Source: Azotimanducus sp963663145 (lineage in GTDB: Bacteria; Pseudomonadota; Gammaproteobacteria; Pseudomonadales; Azotimanducaceae). From it: DNA of 64,000 bases. The stretch covers positions 620,001-684,000 of the forward strand of contig OY760134.1 in the NCBI GenBank assembly GCA_963663145.1, written 5' to 3'. The translations under genes and the position numbers were made by a program. Positions 34,030-43,051 of the stretch are shown here, piece by piece (the first letter of the stretch is position 1; every line of letters begins with the position of its first letter). The notes beneath the pieces are model-generated. The model was given only the letters and a program-made list of their open reading frames with translations. It searched no databases and was not told the DNA's origin.

Positions 34030-36114
34030 TTGAAAGCATCACGAGTCCGATTCCCCTACGGGAATCAGGAAGTCACACTTGAGACCGGGCGTATCGCGCG
34101 CCAAGCCGATAGTGCGGTACTCGCATCGCTCGGCGATACGGTGGTTCTTTGTACCGTTGTGGCGGCGAAGTCGCCACGAGTCGGTGCGAATTTCTTGCCG
34201 CTCACGGTGAACTACCAAGAAAAAACCTATGCCGCCGGGCGAATTCCCGGCAGCTTCTTTCGTCGCGAGGGGCGTCCCACCGAAAAGGAAACGCTCACTT
34301 CGCGCTTGATTGACCGTCCCATTCGACCCTTGTTCCCCAAGGGCTTCCGTCACGATGTGCAAGTCATTTGCACGGTGGTGTCGTCGGACCGGGAGACCAA
34401 TGCCGATATACCGGCCTTGCTCGGCTCGTCCGCGGCGCTCGTCCTCTCAGGCGTACCATTCAAAACGCCCGTAGGTGCGGCGCGTGTGGGATTGACGGAG
34501 GACGCTTATGTGCTGAATCCGACCTACAGTCAATTGGAAGACTCGCTCTTGGACATGGTGGTGGCCGGCACTTCGGACGGCGTGCTGATGGTCGAATCGG
34601 AGGCGCGAGAGCTCTCGGAGGATGTGATGCTCGGTGGCGTTCTCTATGCCCACGGGGAAATGCAAGTGGCCATACGCGCCATCCAAGCCTTGGCGGAGCA
34701 ATGTGGTAAACCGGCGTGGGATGTCCCAACTGCCTCGGACCTGTCCGAGCTAGAAGCGCGTGTCAATGGACTTTGTGCGGAATCATTGTCGCAAGCCTAC
34801 CAGATCACCGAGAAGCAGCAGCGCACGCAGCGCTTGCGGGAGATACGAAATGAAGTTGGCGAGACGCTTGAACAAGACGAAGCCGGCGCTCACGCCGGGA
34901 CGGACACGGTGATTTCCGGGTTGGAACGCAAGATTGTGCGCGAGCGATTGCTGAGCGGCGCACCGCGCATCGATGGTCGCGACCTTGAGACCGTCAGACC
35001 CATTCATGTCGAGGTCGGATGGCTTCCGAAGACGCACGGTTCGGCGCTCTTTACCCGCGGAGAAACCCAGTCGATTGTGGTTGCCACCTTGGGTTCCTTG
35101 CGCGATGCCGCCATAGTGGACGCGCTTGAAGAGACCACCAAGGACACCTTCTTGCTGCACTACAACTTTCCACCCTACAGCGTGGGCGAGACCGGCATGA
35201 TGACCGGGCCGAAGCGCCGAGAGATCGGTCATGGCAAGCTCGCGAAGCGCGCCTTGATGGCGGTGATGCCCGACGACAAGGACTTTCCCTACACCATTCG
35301 ACTGGTGTCCGATATCACCGAGTCGAACGGGTCGAGTTCCATGGCGACGGTCTGCGGTGCTTCCTTGGCGCTCATGGACGCAGGGATTCCAGTCAGGCGC
35401 CCGGTGGCGGGTGTTGCTATGGGGCTGGTGAAGGAGGAAAACCGGTTCGCGGTGCTGACCGACATCCTCGGAGATGAGGATCACTTGGGAGATATGGACT
35501 TCAAGGTGGCCGGCACTCACGAAGGCGTGACGGCCCTGCAGATGGACATCAAAATTGATGGCATCACCGAGGAGATCATGGAGGCGGCCTTAGGCCAAGC
35601 CCTGTCGGCGCGGCTGCACATTCTCGAAGAGATGGGCAAGGTGATTGCCGAGTCCCGCCCCGAAGTCAATGAGAACGCGCCGTCGCTGACGGTGATCAAG
35701 GTGCACACCGATAAGATTCGCGACATTATCGGCAAGGGTGGTGCGACCATTCGTTCGATTGTCGAAGAAACCGGGGCCGAGATCGACATCGAAGATGATG
35801 GCACGGTGCGTATTTACGCCGACAGTCGCCAGTCTCGAGAGGCTGCGATCAACAAGATCAATGAGGTTTCCGCGGATGCTGAAGTCGGCAAGGTGTATAA
35901 CGGCACCGTCAGCAAAGTGGTTGAGTTCGGTGCGTTCGTGAATATCCTGCCGGGAAGAGACGGCCTCCTGCACATTTCGCAAATCGCCAACGAGCGCGTC
36001 GAAAAGGTGTCGGATTACCTCGAAGAAGGCCAAGCAGTGGATGTATTGGTCACCGAGGTCGACCAACGAGGCCGTGTCAAACTCAGCATGAAGGACATCG
36101 CCGACGCGAACTAA
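34030..36114 (+). CDS. pnp: Polyribonucleotide nucleotidyltransferase (PNPase)
   Basis: 694 aa from a TTG at 34030 with GAGGAG ~7 nt upstream. The frame is open from a GTG at 33961, but that would add 23 residues without family counterpart. Two RNase PH domains (GRIPGSFFRREGRPTEKE near the first; RGETQSIVVATLGS and DITESNGSSSMATVCGASL in the second), then KH (IRDIIGKGGATIRSIVEETGA) and S1 (GTVSKVVEFGAFVNILPG) domains. 3'-5' phosphorolytic RNA decay, member of the degradosome. Confidence 0.96.
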   Translation: MKASRVRFPYGNQEVTLETGRIARQADSAVLASLGDTVVLCTVVAAKSPRVGANFLPLTVNYQEKTYAAGRIPGSFFRREGRPTEKETLTSRLIDRPIRPLFPKGFRHDVQVICTVVSSDRETNADIPALLGSSAALVLSGVPFKTPVGAARVGLTEDAYVLNPTYSQLEDSLLDMVVAGTSDGVLMVESEARELSEDVMLGGVLYAHGEMQVAIRAIQALAEQCGKPAWDVPTASDLSELEARVNGLCAESLSQAYQITEKQQRTQRLREIRNEVGETLEQDEAGAHAGTDTVISGLERKIVRERLLSGAPRIDGRDLETVRPIHVEVGWLPKTHGSALFTRGETQSIVVATLGSLRDAAIVDALEETTKDTFLLHYNFPPYSVGETGMMTGPKRREIGHGKLAKRALMAVMPDDKDFPYTIRLVSDITESNGSSSMATVCGASLALMDAGIPVRRPVAGVAMGLVKEENRFAVLTDILGDEDHLGDMDFKVAGTHEGVTALQMDIKIDGITEEIMEAALGQALSARLHILEEMGKVIAESRPEVNENAPSLTVIKVHTDKIRDIIGKGGATIRSIVEETGAEIDIEDDGTVRIYADSRQSREAAINKINEVSADAEVGKVYNGTVSKVVEFGAFVNILPGRDGLLHISQIANERVEKVSDYLEEGQAVDVLVTEVDQRGRVKLSMKDIADAN

Positions 36115-36124
36115 GCGCCTCAAT

Positions 36125-38062
36125 TCATTCCGACACGAGCGATTCCACCACGGAAGGGTCTGCGAGGGTGGAGATATCGCCTAGATCTTCGCTTTCGCCT
36201 GCGGCGATCTTGCGTAGGATCCGGCGCATGATTTTGCCGGATCGCGTTTTCGGGAGGCCTCGTGCGAACCGCAGTACGTCGGGTCGGGCGAATGGCCCGA
36301 TCTCCTTGCGCACTAGCGCGACCAATTCCTCGCGCAGCCTGTGCGAAGAGGCTTCGTCGAGTTCCAAGTGCGTCATGGGCGTGACGAAGCAGTAGATGCC
36401 TTCGCCTTTGACTTGGTGCGGAAACCCGACCACTGCCGCTTCGGCGACGGATTCATGCAGCACCAAGGCGCTTTCGATTTCTGCGGTGCCGATTCTGTGT
36501 CCCGAGGTGTTGATCACATCATCCACGCGCCCGGTGATCCAATAGTAGCCGTCCTGGTCCCGACGGGCACCATCGCCGGTGAAGTAGTAGCCGGGATAGC
36601 GCGAGTAATAGGTGTCGATCACCCGTTGGTGGTCGCCATAGACGGAACGAATCTGACCCGGCCATGAAGCGGTGATGACAAGATTGCCGGAGGCTTCCCG
36701 AGCTTCTATGAGATTTCCATCTTCATCCATCAAGCCCGGCTGAACGCCGAAAAATGGTTTGGTTGCCGAGCCCGGCTTGAGCGCGGTGGCACCGGGTAAG
36801 GGGGCGATCATGATGCCTCCGGTTTCCGTCTGCCACCAAGTATCGGCAATCGGGCAGCGCCCGTCGCCCACGACCCTGTAATACCACTCCCAAGCTTCCG
36901 GGTTGATGGGCTCTCCCACCGTGCCGAGAATACGTAGCGAGGCGCGCGAACAAGATCTGACAGGCGCATCGCCTTCGGCCATCAACTGGCGTATGGCGGT
37001 CGGTGCGGTATAAAAGATGCTCACCTGGTGCTTGTCGACCACCTGCCAGAAGCGCGACGCGTCGGGCCAGGTCGGCACCCCTTCAAACATGAGCGTGGTC
37101 GCGCCATTGGCGAGCGGCCCATAGACGATGTAGGAATGTCCGGTGATCCAGCCGACATCGGCGGTACACCAATAAATCTCGCCATCGCGGTAGTCAAACA
37201 CGTATTTGTGAGTCATGGCCGCTTGCAGGAGGTACCCGGCCGTTCCGTGCTGGACACCCTTCGGCCTTCCGGTCGAACCGGAAGTGTAGAGAATGAACAG
37301 CGGGTCTTCCGAATCCATGGATTCAGGGTCGCATAGGGGACTCTCCTCGCTGATCGCCTCTTGGTACCAAATGTCCCTTTCTGGATGCCAGGGCACATCC
37401 GTGGCAGTGCCGTGGCGCACGCAAATCACGCTATGTACGCCCGGGCAGTCTTGAAGTGCGATTTCGGCATTGGCTTTGAGGCCGATGCGCTTGCCGCCGC
37501 GAATGCTCTCATCTGATGTGATCAGCACCGAACACTCCGCATCGAGGATGCGGTCCCGTAAGGAACTGGGGCTGAAGCCTCCAAACACCACCGAATGAAT
37601 GGCGCCGATGCGTGCGCAGGCGAGCATGGCCGCCGCAGCCTGTGGAATGAGCGGCAGGTAGATGCACACACGGGATCCTTTCGTGACCCCGCGGCGCTTG
37701 AGAAGATTGGCCAGCCTACAGACTTCTTCATGCAGCGCTTGATAGGTTATTTTCCTGGTTTCCCCGCCATCATCGCTTTCCCAAAGGATGGCGGTTTGAT
37801 TAGCGCGCGATTCGAGATGTCGATCAAGGCAGTTGTAGGAAGCATTGAGGCGTCCGCCGATGAACCACTCGACCCGGCCTTGCGTCAAATCAATTCTGGT
37901 GAGCTGATTCCAAGGTTCAAACCAATCAAGGAATTCCTTTGCGCGTTCGGCCCAGAATGATTCGGGCGATTCGATCGATGCCCGGTACATGGCGGCATAG
38001 GCTGCGGCGGTGACTTGGGCGTCTTTCTGCAGGGCTTCCGGGACTGGGTAGATGTGCGTCAT
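36125..38062 (-). CDS. acs: Acetyl-CoA synthetase
   Basis: 645 aa, the usual Acs length. ANL motifs: LYTSGSTGRPKGVQHGTAGY, DTWWQTETGGIMIAPLPG, YFTGDGARRDQDGYYWITGRVDD, SGHRIGTAEIE, and C-terminal LPKTRSGKIMRRILRKIA with the Lys that is acetylated by Pat-type enzymes. Converts acetate to acetyl-CoA. Convergent with pnp with only 10 nt between stops, and 28 nt upstream of the kinase gene's stop. Confidence 0.96.
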   Translation of the reverse strand: MTHIYPVPEALQKDAQVTAAAYAAMYRASIESPESFWAERAKEFLDWFEPWNQLTRIDLTQGRVEWFIGGRLNASYNCLDRHLESRANQTAILWESDDGGETRKITYQALHEEVCRLANLLKRRGVTKGSRVCIYLPLIPQAAAAMLACARIGAIHSVVFGGFSPSSLRDRILDAECSVLITSDESIRGGKRIGLKANAEIALQDCPGVHSVICVRHGTATDVPWHPERDIWYQEAISEESPLCDPESMDSEDPLFILYTSGSTGRPKGVQHGTAGYLLQAAMTHKYVFDYRDGEIYWCTADVGWITGHSYIVYGPLANGATTLMFEGVPTWPDASRFWQVVDKHQVSIFYTAPTAIRQLMAEGDAPVRSCSRASLRILGTVGEPINPEAWEWYYRVVGDGRCPIADTWWQTETGGIMIAPLPGATALKPGSATKPFFGVQPGLMDEDGNLIEAREASGNLVITASWPGQIRSVYGDHQRVIDTYYSRYPGYYFTGDGARRDQDGYYWITGRVDDVINTSGHRIGTAEIESALVLHESVAEAAVVGFPHQVKGEGIYCFVTPMTHLELDEASSHRLREELVALVRKEIGPFARPDVLRFARGLPKTRSGKIMRRILRKIAAGESEDLGDISTLADPSVVESLVSE

Positions 38063-38090
38063 TCGCGTGATGCTGGAGGGAGATTGAAGG

Positions 38091-38747
38091 CTAGTCTAGC
38101 AACGATGGATTCAAGCGAAAATAATGGCGCCGACCACGCCTCTCGCGTATGCACTCGAGAAGCGCTTCAAAATGTCGGTCTATGCCCGAGAAGTTGCACT
38201 CGGACGCATCCACCACCAAGAGTGGGGCGGCATCGAAGCGTTGAAAAAAAGCAGTGTAGACTTGGCTCACGTCGGTCAAGTATTGCAGGCTGCAATTGGC
38301 TTCCGAACGGATGCCGCGTCTGCGGACGCGTTCGAGCAGAATGCGGGGCGGCGCTTGCAGGTATATGACAAGGTCCGGCTGCCGCCAGGACAGGCTGAGC
38401 GTCCTCGCAACCTGATGGTAGAGCTTCAATTCTTCCGCATCCAAGGTGGTCTCCGCAAACAGGCGGTCTTTTTCCATGATGAAGTCGGCGATCAATCTGG
38501 GCTCGAACCAGCCTTGAGATTCAAGCCATGCGACCTGTTCGGCCCGGTGGAGCAGGAAGAAGAGTTGCGTGGAGAAGGCGTGGCGCCGTTGGTCTTTGTA
38601 GAAGCGCTCGAGGAGCACATGTTCCGCGGTCGGCTCAAGCAGCGTGTCGTAGTTGAACTCCCGTGCGAGACGATTGGCAAGGCTGGTTTTGCCGACACCG
38701 ATCGGCCCTTCAACAGCGATATAACTTGGAAAGTCCTGAGCGTTCAT
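38091..38747 (-). CDS. Deoxynucleoside kinase family protein
   Basis: 218 aa from the ATG at 38747. P-loop EGPIGVGKTSLANRLA near the start, ELP/EPTAEHVLLERFY substrate region, FIMEKDRLFA (with the DRS-like base-pairing loop read as EKDRLF), and RVRRRGIRSEAN as the LID Arg-rich loop. Salvage phosphorylation of deoxynucleosides (dAK/dGK-like) is expected. Upstream of acs on the same strand, divergent from mlaC. Confidence 0.87.
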   Translation of the reverse strand: MNAQDFPSYIAVEGPIGVGKTSLANRLAREFNYDTLLEPTAEHVLLERFYKDQRRHAFSTQLFFLLHRAEQVAWLESQGWFEPRLIADFIMEKDRLFAETTLDAEELKLYHQVARTLSLSWRQPDLVIYLQAPPRILLERVRRRGIRSEANCSLQYLTDVSQVYTAFFQRFDAAPLLVVDASECNFSGIDRHFEALLECIRERRGRRHYFRLNPSLLD

Positions 38748-38906
38748 CTTGTCCAGACGATTTGCGCTTGCCAATAGCAAACTCTAAATCATTTACTCCT
38801 TTGTTCAAGGGTTAAAATGCAACTACTCTCTATTGTGCAGTCGAAGAACACATAGGATGAAGCGAGGAAACGGAAAATCTCAATCAGATTCGGGAGTAAC
38901 ACAAAG

Positions 38907-39554
38907 ATGAGGCAATCGATTGGAAAGATGCCTCTCGTCTTCTTGTGCGCACTCTTGTTGTTCGCGCAAGGCTCTGCGTGGGCAGACGCCCCCGATGCCC
39001 TGCCCGAACCGCACCGAACGGTGGATCAAGTGACGCGAGACGTCATTGGCCTCATTCGCGAGACGCAAGACCAGCAAGAAATCGACCTACCGAAATTCAA
39101 GCAACAGGTCTACGAATTGCTCAACCCGCGGCTTGATTGGGTCGGCTTCTCGCGTGGCGTCATGGGCAAGCACTATGCTGGGGCTACTGAAGCGCAGAGA
39201 GTCGAATTCGTTGAGAGCGTGCGCGTGATGCTGCTTGAATTCTACGCGGCGGCGATGCTGCGTCTTCAAGATCAAACCATGAGCGTGCTGCCGCCGTCGG
39301 AGCCTCCGAGCAACCCAAATCGTGTGAACGTGAACCTCGAATTTGTCGGAGCGGATGGGCAGGCCATACCTATTGTCTTTTACATGCGGCGAACCGCTGG
39401 TGACGAGACCTGGCGCTTGGTCAACATCAATTTGAGCGGCATCAACCTAGGATTGACTTGGCGCAATCAGTTCGGTCGCATCATGGACATGACCGCTGAT
39501 CTGGATCAAACGATTATCGATTTTTCCAAGGCCGTTGAGGAGGCCTCGCCGTAA
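38907..39554 (+). CDS. mlaC: Phospholipid-binding periplasmic protein MlaC
   Basis: 215 aa with a Sec signal peptide cleaved after AWA (about residue 27). Tol/Ttg2 domain: VTRDVIGLIRETQ, then LNPRLDWVGFSRGVMGKHYAGATEAQ and WRLVNINLSGINLGLTWRNQF. Ferries phospholipid between the outer-membrane MlaA complex and the inner-membrane MlaFEDB transporter. Unlike in E. coli, no mlaFED precedes it and no mlaB (STAS) follows; the upstream gene is a divergent kinase. Confidence 0.92.
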   Translation: MRQSIGKMPLVFLCALLLFAQGSAWADAPDALPEPHRTVDQVTRDVIGLIRETQDQQEIDLPKFKQQVYELLNPRLDWVGFSRGVMGKHYAGATEAQRVEFVESVRVMLLEFYAAAMLRLQDQTMSVLPPSEPPSNPNRVNVNLEFVGADGQAIPIVFYMRRTAGDETWRLVNINLSGINLGLTWRNQFGRIMDMTADLDQTIIDFSKAVEEASP

Positions 39555-39576
39555 TTCCCCTTGTGAAACGATTGCC

Positions 39577-39825
39577 ATGATGATCGATATAGCAGCGCTT
39601 GTGCGCGCGTCAATTGAAGGTGCCGAGGTGGAATCGGTCGGCGACGGCAGCGCCGGTACTCGCGTACGGGTAGTGAGTGAGAAATTTGAAGGACTCTCCA
39701 AGGTCAAGCGTTCGCAGTTGGTGTACGCGGCACTTTCCGAACCCATCCGCGACGGCAGGTTACACTCGGTCAGCATCCAGGCGCTGACACCGCAGGAAGC
39801 GCAAGCCTCCATCGCCGGGCCATAG
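39577..39825 (+). CDS. ibaG: BolA-family protein IbaG
   Basis: 82 aa from the ATG at 39577 (a second ATG follows at once, 39580). BolA fold: VRASIEGAEVESVGDGSAGTRVRVVS, GLSKVKRSQLVYAAL, LHSVSIQALTP. The Cys/His iron-sulfur ligand position with glutaredoxin is His-based here (LHSVS). Sits between mlaC and murA as in E. coli, where it affects envelope and Fe-S functions. Confidence 0.92.
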   Translation: MMIDIAALVRASIEGAEVESVGDGSAGTRVRVVSEKFEGLSKVKRSQLVYAALSEPIRDGRLHSVSIQALTPQEAQASIAGP

Positions 39826-39830
39826 CAGTC

Positions 39831-41096
39831 ATGGACAAGCTTGAGATTGAGGGCGGCATTCCGCTCAGGGGTGAAGTTACGATTTCGGGTGCCAAGAACT
39901 CGGTGCTACCCATCATGGCGGCCTCCCTGTTGACCCCGCAACCCGTGACCATCCGAAGCGCGCCAATGCTGCGGGATGTGCACACCATGATGAACATTCT
40001 CTTGGCAGTGGGTGCGAAGGTGGAGCGGATCGAGGAGGCCACTCTCAACATCCAAGTGTCCGATGCCAAATCCGTGTGCGCGCCCTATGATCTCGTCAAG
40101 ACCATGCGCGCTTCATTCTTTGTCCTAGGCCCCTTGCTGAGTAGATTTGGTGAAGCGCAGGCGCCCCTCCCTGGAGGATGCGCCATAGGTACGAGACCGG
40201 TTGATCAACACTTGAAGGGTTTGAAGGCGCTTGGTGCCGACTTGGACTTTCACGATGGGTATGTGCGCGTCCTGGCGCCGTCGGGAGGCCTAAAGGGAGC
40301 CGACGTGCACTTTGATCGCCCAACGGTCGGCGGAACCGAAAACCTGATGATGGCGGCATGTCTCGCGCGCGGCACCACGCGCATTCGCAATGCTGCGCGA
40401 GAACCGGAGGTCTGCGACCTCGCCAAGTTTCTTATCGCCATGGGGGCTCGGATAGAAGGGCAGGGAAGCGATATGATCACCATTGAGGGGGTGGGGCAAT
40501 TGCGCGGTGTCGACTACTCGGTCATGCCGGATCGAATCGAGACGGCCACCTACCTCATAGCGGCGGCTGCGACGAGAGGCAAGGTGCGGGCGCTTGGTAC
40601 GGACGCCACTTCCTTGGACAGCGTTTTGCACAGCCTTGCCGCCACCGGATGCGAACTGGATATCGGGGAATCCCACATAGAAATCGATTCGCGCGGCCGT
40701 CGTCCGCTGCCGGTCAGCATCCGTACCAGCGAGTTTCCTGGATTTCCGACCGATGCGCAGGCGCAATTTCTCGCCTTGAACTGCTTGGCGCAAGGGGAGT
40801 CGATTGTCGAGGAGTGCATTTTCGAGAATCGCTTCATGCATGTCGCTGAACTCATTCGTCTGGGCGCACAGATCTCCGCTCCGCACGGCAACTCGGTACA
40901 GGTTCATGGTGTTGAAGAATTGCGAGGTGCTGCGGTGATGGCGACCGACCTGCGCGCCTCCTTCTCTCTGGTCATCGCTGGACTTTGTGCTGAAGGCACG
41001 ACCCTTATAGACCGCATCTACCACATCGACCGCGGCTATGAAGCGCCGGAAGCAAAGCTCTCCGCGCTTGGTGCAAGAGTGTGCCGAGTGCATTAG
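39831..41096 (+). CDS. murA: UDP-N-acetylglucosamine 1-carboxyvinyltransferase
   Basis: 421 aa, typical. First committed step of peptidoglycan synthesis. GAKNSVLPIMAASLLT near the start; the active-site loop LPGGCAIGTRPVDQHL carries Cys117, so fosfomycin sensitivity is expected of the enzyme; TVGGTENLMMAA, RIETATYL and FPTDAQAQFLAL are in order. Follows ibaG by 5 nt. Confidence 0.97.
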   Translation: MDKLEIEGGIPLRGEVTISGAKNSVLPIMAASLLTPQPVTIRSAPMLRDVHTMMNILLAVGAKVERIEEATLNIQVSDAKSVCAPYDLVKTMRASFFVLGPLLSRFGEAQAPLPGGCAIGTRPVDQHLKGLKALGADLDFHDGYVRVLAPSGGLKGADVHFDRPTVGGTENLMMAACLARGTTRIRNAAREPEVCDLAKFLIAMGARIEGQGSDMITIEGVGQLRGVDYSVMPDRIETATYLIAAAATRGKVRALGTDATSLDSVLHSLAATGCELDIGESHIEIDSRGRRPLPVSIRTSEFPGFPTDAQAQFLALNCLAQGESIVEECIFENRFMHVAELIRLGAQISAPHGNSVQVHGVEELRGAAVMATDLRASFSLVIAGLCAEGTTLIDRIYHIDRGYEAPEAKLSALGARVCRVH

Positions 41097-41120
41097 AGTG
41101 CCGCAAAAGGGATTCATTCG

Positions 41121-41744
41121 ATGTTGACACTGGCGCTCAACAAGGGACGCGTATTGAAAGAAGCCGCTCCAATACTGGAGCGTGCCGGCCTTGTTGAGCC
41201 CGGCATTTTCGAAGGAACGCGTAAGCTGGTGTTCGAGCCGCTTCACGAGGATGGGCTGCGCGTGGTGGTGATGCGCGGCGCGGATGTCCCCGTCTACGTG
41301 GAGCACGGTGCCGCGGACCTGGGCATAGTCGGCAAGGACACACTGCTTGAACATCCGACGCACGAGTTCTACGAGCGGCTCGACCTTGGCATCGCGCCTT
41401 GCCGAATCATGTCTGCGGGGCTCGCCGGTGTCGGTCTTCCGCAGGGAAGACCCCTGCGCCTCGCCACCAAGTTTGTGCGTACCTCCCGCCGCTTCTTCGA
41501 GTCGCGTGGAGAAGAAGTACGATTCATCAAGCTCTCCGGCGCGCTCGAAGTGGCGCCGCGGCTTGGCCTGTGTGACCTGATTGTCGATGTCGTGGATACC
41601 GGCGAGACATTGCGTGCGAACGGCTTGGTGCCCATCGACACCATTGAGGAAGTATCGAGCCGGGTTATAGTCAACCGCACCGCCCTGAAGGTCAAACTCG
41701 GAGAGGTGCTGATGTGTCTCGGCCGCCTGAAGGATTGTGTCTAA
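41121..41744 (+). CDS. hisG: ATP phosphoribosyltransferase, short form (HisGS)
   Basis: 207 aa, lacking the ~80-residue C-terminal allosteric domain of the long form. LTLALNKGRVLKEAAPIL, GAADLGIVGKDTLLE, RIATKFVRTSRR-like region and LCDLIVDVVDTGETLRANGL (PRPP loop). The short form needs the HisZ regulatory subunit, which is not in the window. First step of histidine synthesis. It overlaps hisD by 8 nt. Confidence 0.95.
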   Translation: MLTLALNKGRVLKEAAPILERAGLVEPGIFEGTRKLVFEPLHEDGLRVVVMRGADVPVYVEHGAADLGIVGKDTLLEHPTHEFYERLDLGIAPCRIMSAGLAGVGLPQGRPLRLATKFVRTSRRFFESRGEEVRFIKLSGALEVAPRLGLCDLIVDVVDTGETLRANGLVPIDTIEEVSSRVIVNRTALKVKLGEVLMCLGRLKDCV

Positions 41745-43041
41745 TCTGATTCGCCGCTTGGATGCGGACCAAACGGATTTTGATGCGGCGCTTGATGCGT
41801 TGCTGGTTGCTAGGGCATCTCGGTCCGGTGCGTTGGTCGGATCTGTGGCTGAACTGATCGAACGCGTGCGAGCACAAGGCGATCAAGCCTTGCTTGAGCT
41901 CACGCGTGCCTTTGATGCGCCGCAGGTAGGTACGCTGTCTGAGTTGGCAGTGCCTCGCGAGGCGCAAAAGGCGGCATTTGATTCCCTCGATGCACAGACG
42001 CGCTCGGTATTGCACGCTGCGGCAATGCGCATTCGTGCGTTTCACAGCGCGACCCTGCCGAAAAACACTACAGAGCACCGAGATGAGCTTGGCAATGTGA
42101 TGGCGCGTGAATTTTTGCCTATGTCCCGTGTCGGAATCTATGTGCCGGGCGGGCAGGCCTCCTATCCGTCCACCCTGCTGATGACCGCCATTCCCGCTCG
42201 GGTGGCCGGAGTGGACGAGGTGCTTGTCGTCTCGCCTCCGTCTGACTCCCTGGATGATTCGTTGCTGTTCGCTGCCGCCTATCTGGCCGAGGTGGACAGC
42301 CTCTGGCGCATCGGCGGCGCGCATGCGATCGCCGCGCTCGCTTATGGAACCGAGAGCATTGCGCGCGTGGACTTGATCGCGGGACCTGGCAGTGCAAGGG
42401 TGACCGAAGCGAAACGACAGGTTTCCGGCGATGTTGGAATCGACCTGATCGCCGGCCCCTCGGAAGTATTGGTCGTGGCCGATGACGAGGCACCTGCCGA
42501 TTGGGTCGCGCTCGATCTCTGCGCGCAAGCTGAACACGATGCCGATGCGCAGGCGGTGCTGGTGACTCCGAGCCACGAACTCATTGGGAAAGTGGTCGTT
42601 GAGTTGGAATCCCGCGTGCCCAAGATGAATCGTGGAGAATTAATCAAGGCGTCTCTGAAGGCGCATGGTGCCCTGATCCGCTCGAAGCGCCTTGAACAGG
42701 CAATCGAAATCGCAAATCGATTCGCGCCCGAACACCTGTCGCTCTTCGTTAAAGATGCGCGCGCTTGGTTGCCGCATGTGCGTCATGCCGGCGCAGTGTT
42801 CTTGGGCGCGCCCTCTTCGGAGGTGTTCGGTGATTATCTCGCTGGCCCCAGCCATGTCTTGCCGACCTCGGGCACGGCGAGATTTCATTCGGCACTCGGG
42901 GTGGATAAGTTCATGAAGGCGCGTTCGGTCATCGCCATGTCTCCCGAAGGGGCCAGCGAACTTGCCGAGTTGGCGGCAAGCTTTGCGATGAGCGAGGGCC
43001 TTGAAGCGCACGCGCAGGCAGCCAGAATCCGCCGCACCTAG
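41737..43041 (+). CDS. hisD: Histidinol dehydrogenase
   Basis: 434 aa from a GTG at 41737 inside the end of hisG. VGIYVPGGQASYPSTLLM, WRIGGAHAIAALAYGTESI, DLIAGPGSARVTEAKRQV, DLIAGPSEVLVVADD and QAEHDADAQAVLV (Zn region) are in order, then LGVDKFMK. Oxidises histidinol to histidine in two NAD+ steps. Coupled to hisG; zapE follows 10 nt later. Confidence 0.96.
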   Translation: MSNLIRRLDADQTDFDAALDALLVARASRSGALVGSVAELIERVRAQGDQALLELTRAFDAPQVGTLSELAVPREAQKAAFDSLDAQTRSVLHAAAMRIRAFHSATLPKNTTEHRDELGNVMAREFLPMSRVGIYVPGGQASYPSTLLMTAIPARVAGVDEVLVVSPPSDSLDDSLLFAAAYLAEVDSLWRIGGAHAIAALAYGTESIARVDLIAGPGSARVTEAKRQVSGDVGIDLIAGPSEVLVVADDEAPADWVALDLCAQAEHDADAQAVLVTPSHELIGKVVVELESRVPKMNRGELIKASLKAHGALIRSKRLEQAIEIANRFAPEHLSLFVKDARAWLPHVRHAGAVFLGAPSSEVFGDYLAGPSHVLPTSGTARFHSALGVDKFMKARSVIAMSPEGASELAELAASFAMSEGLEAHAQAARIRRT

Positions 43042-43051
43042 GACGGCTGAA

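Noticed and set aside
40290..41363. 357-codon frame antisense to murA and hisG
   Set aside because: Shadow of strongly supported genes; no domain.
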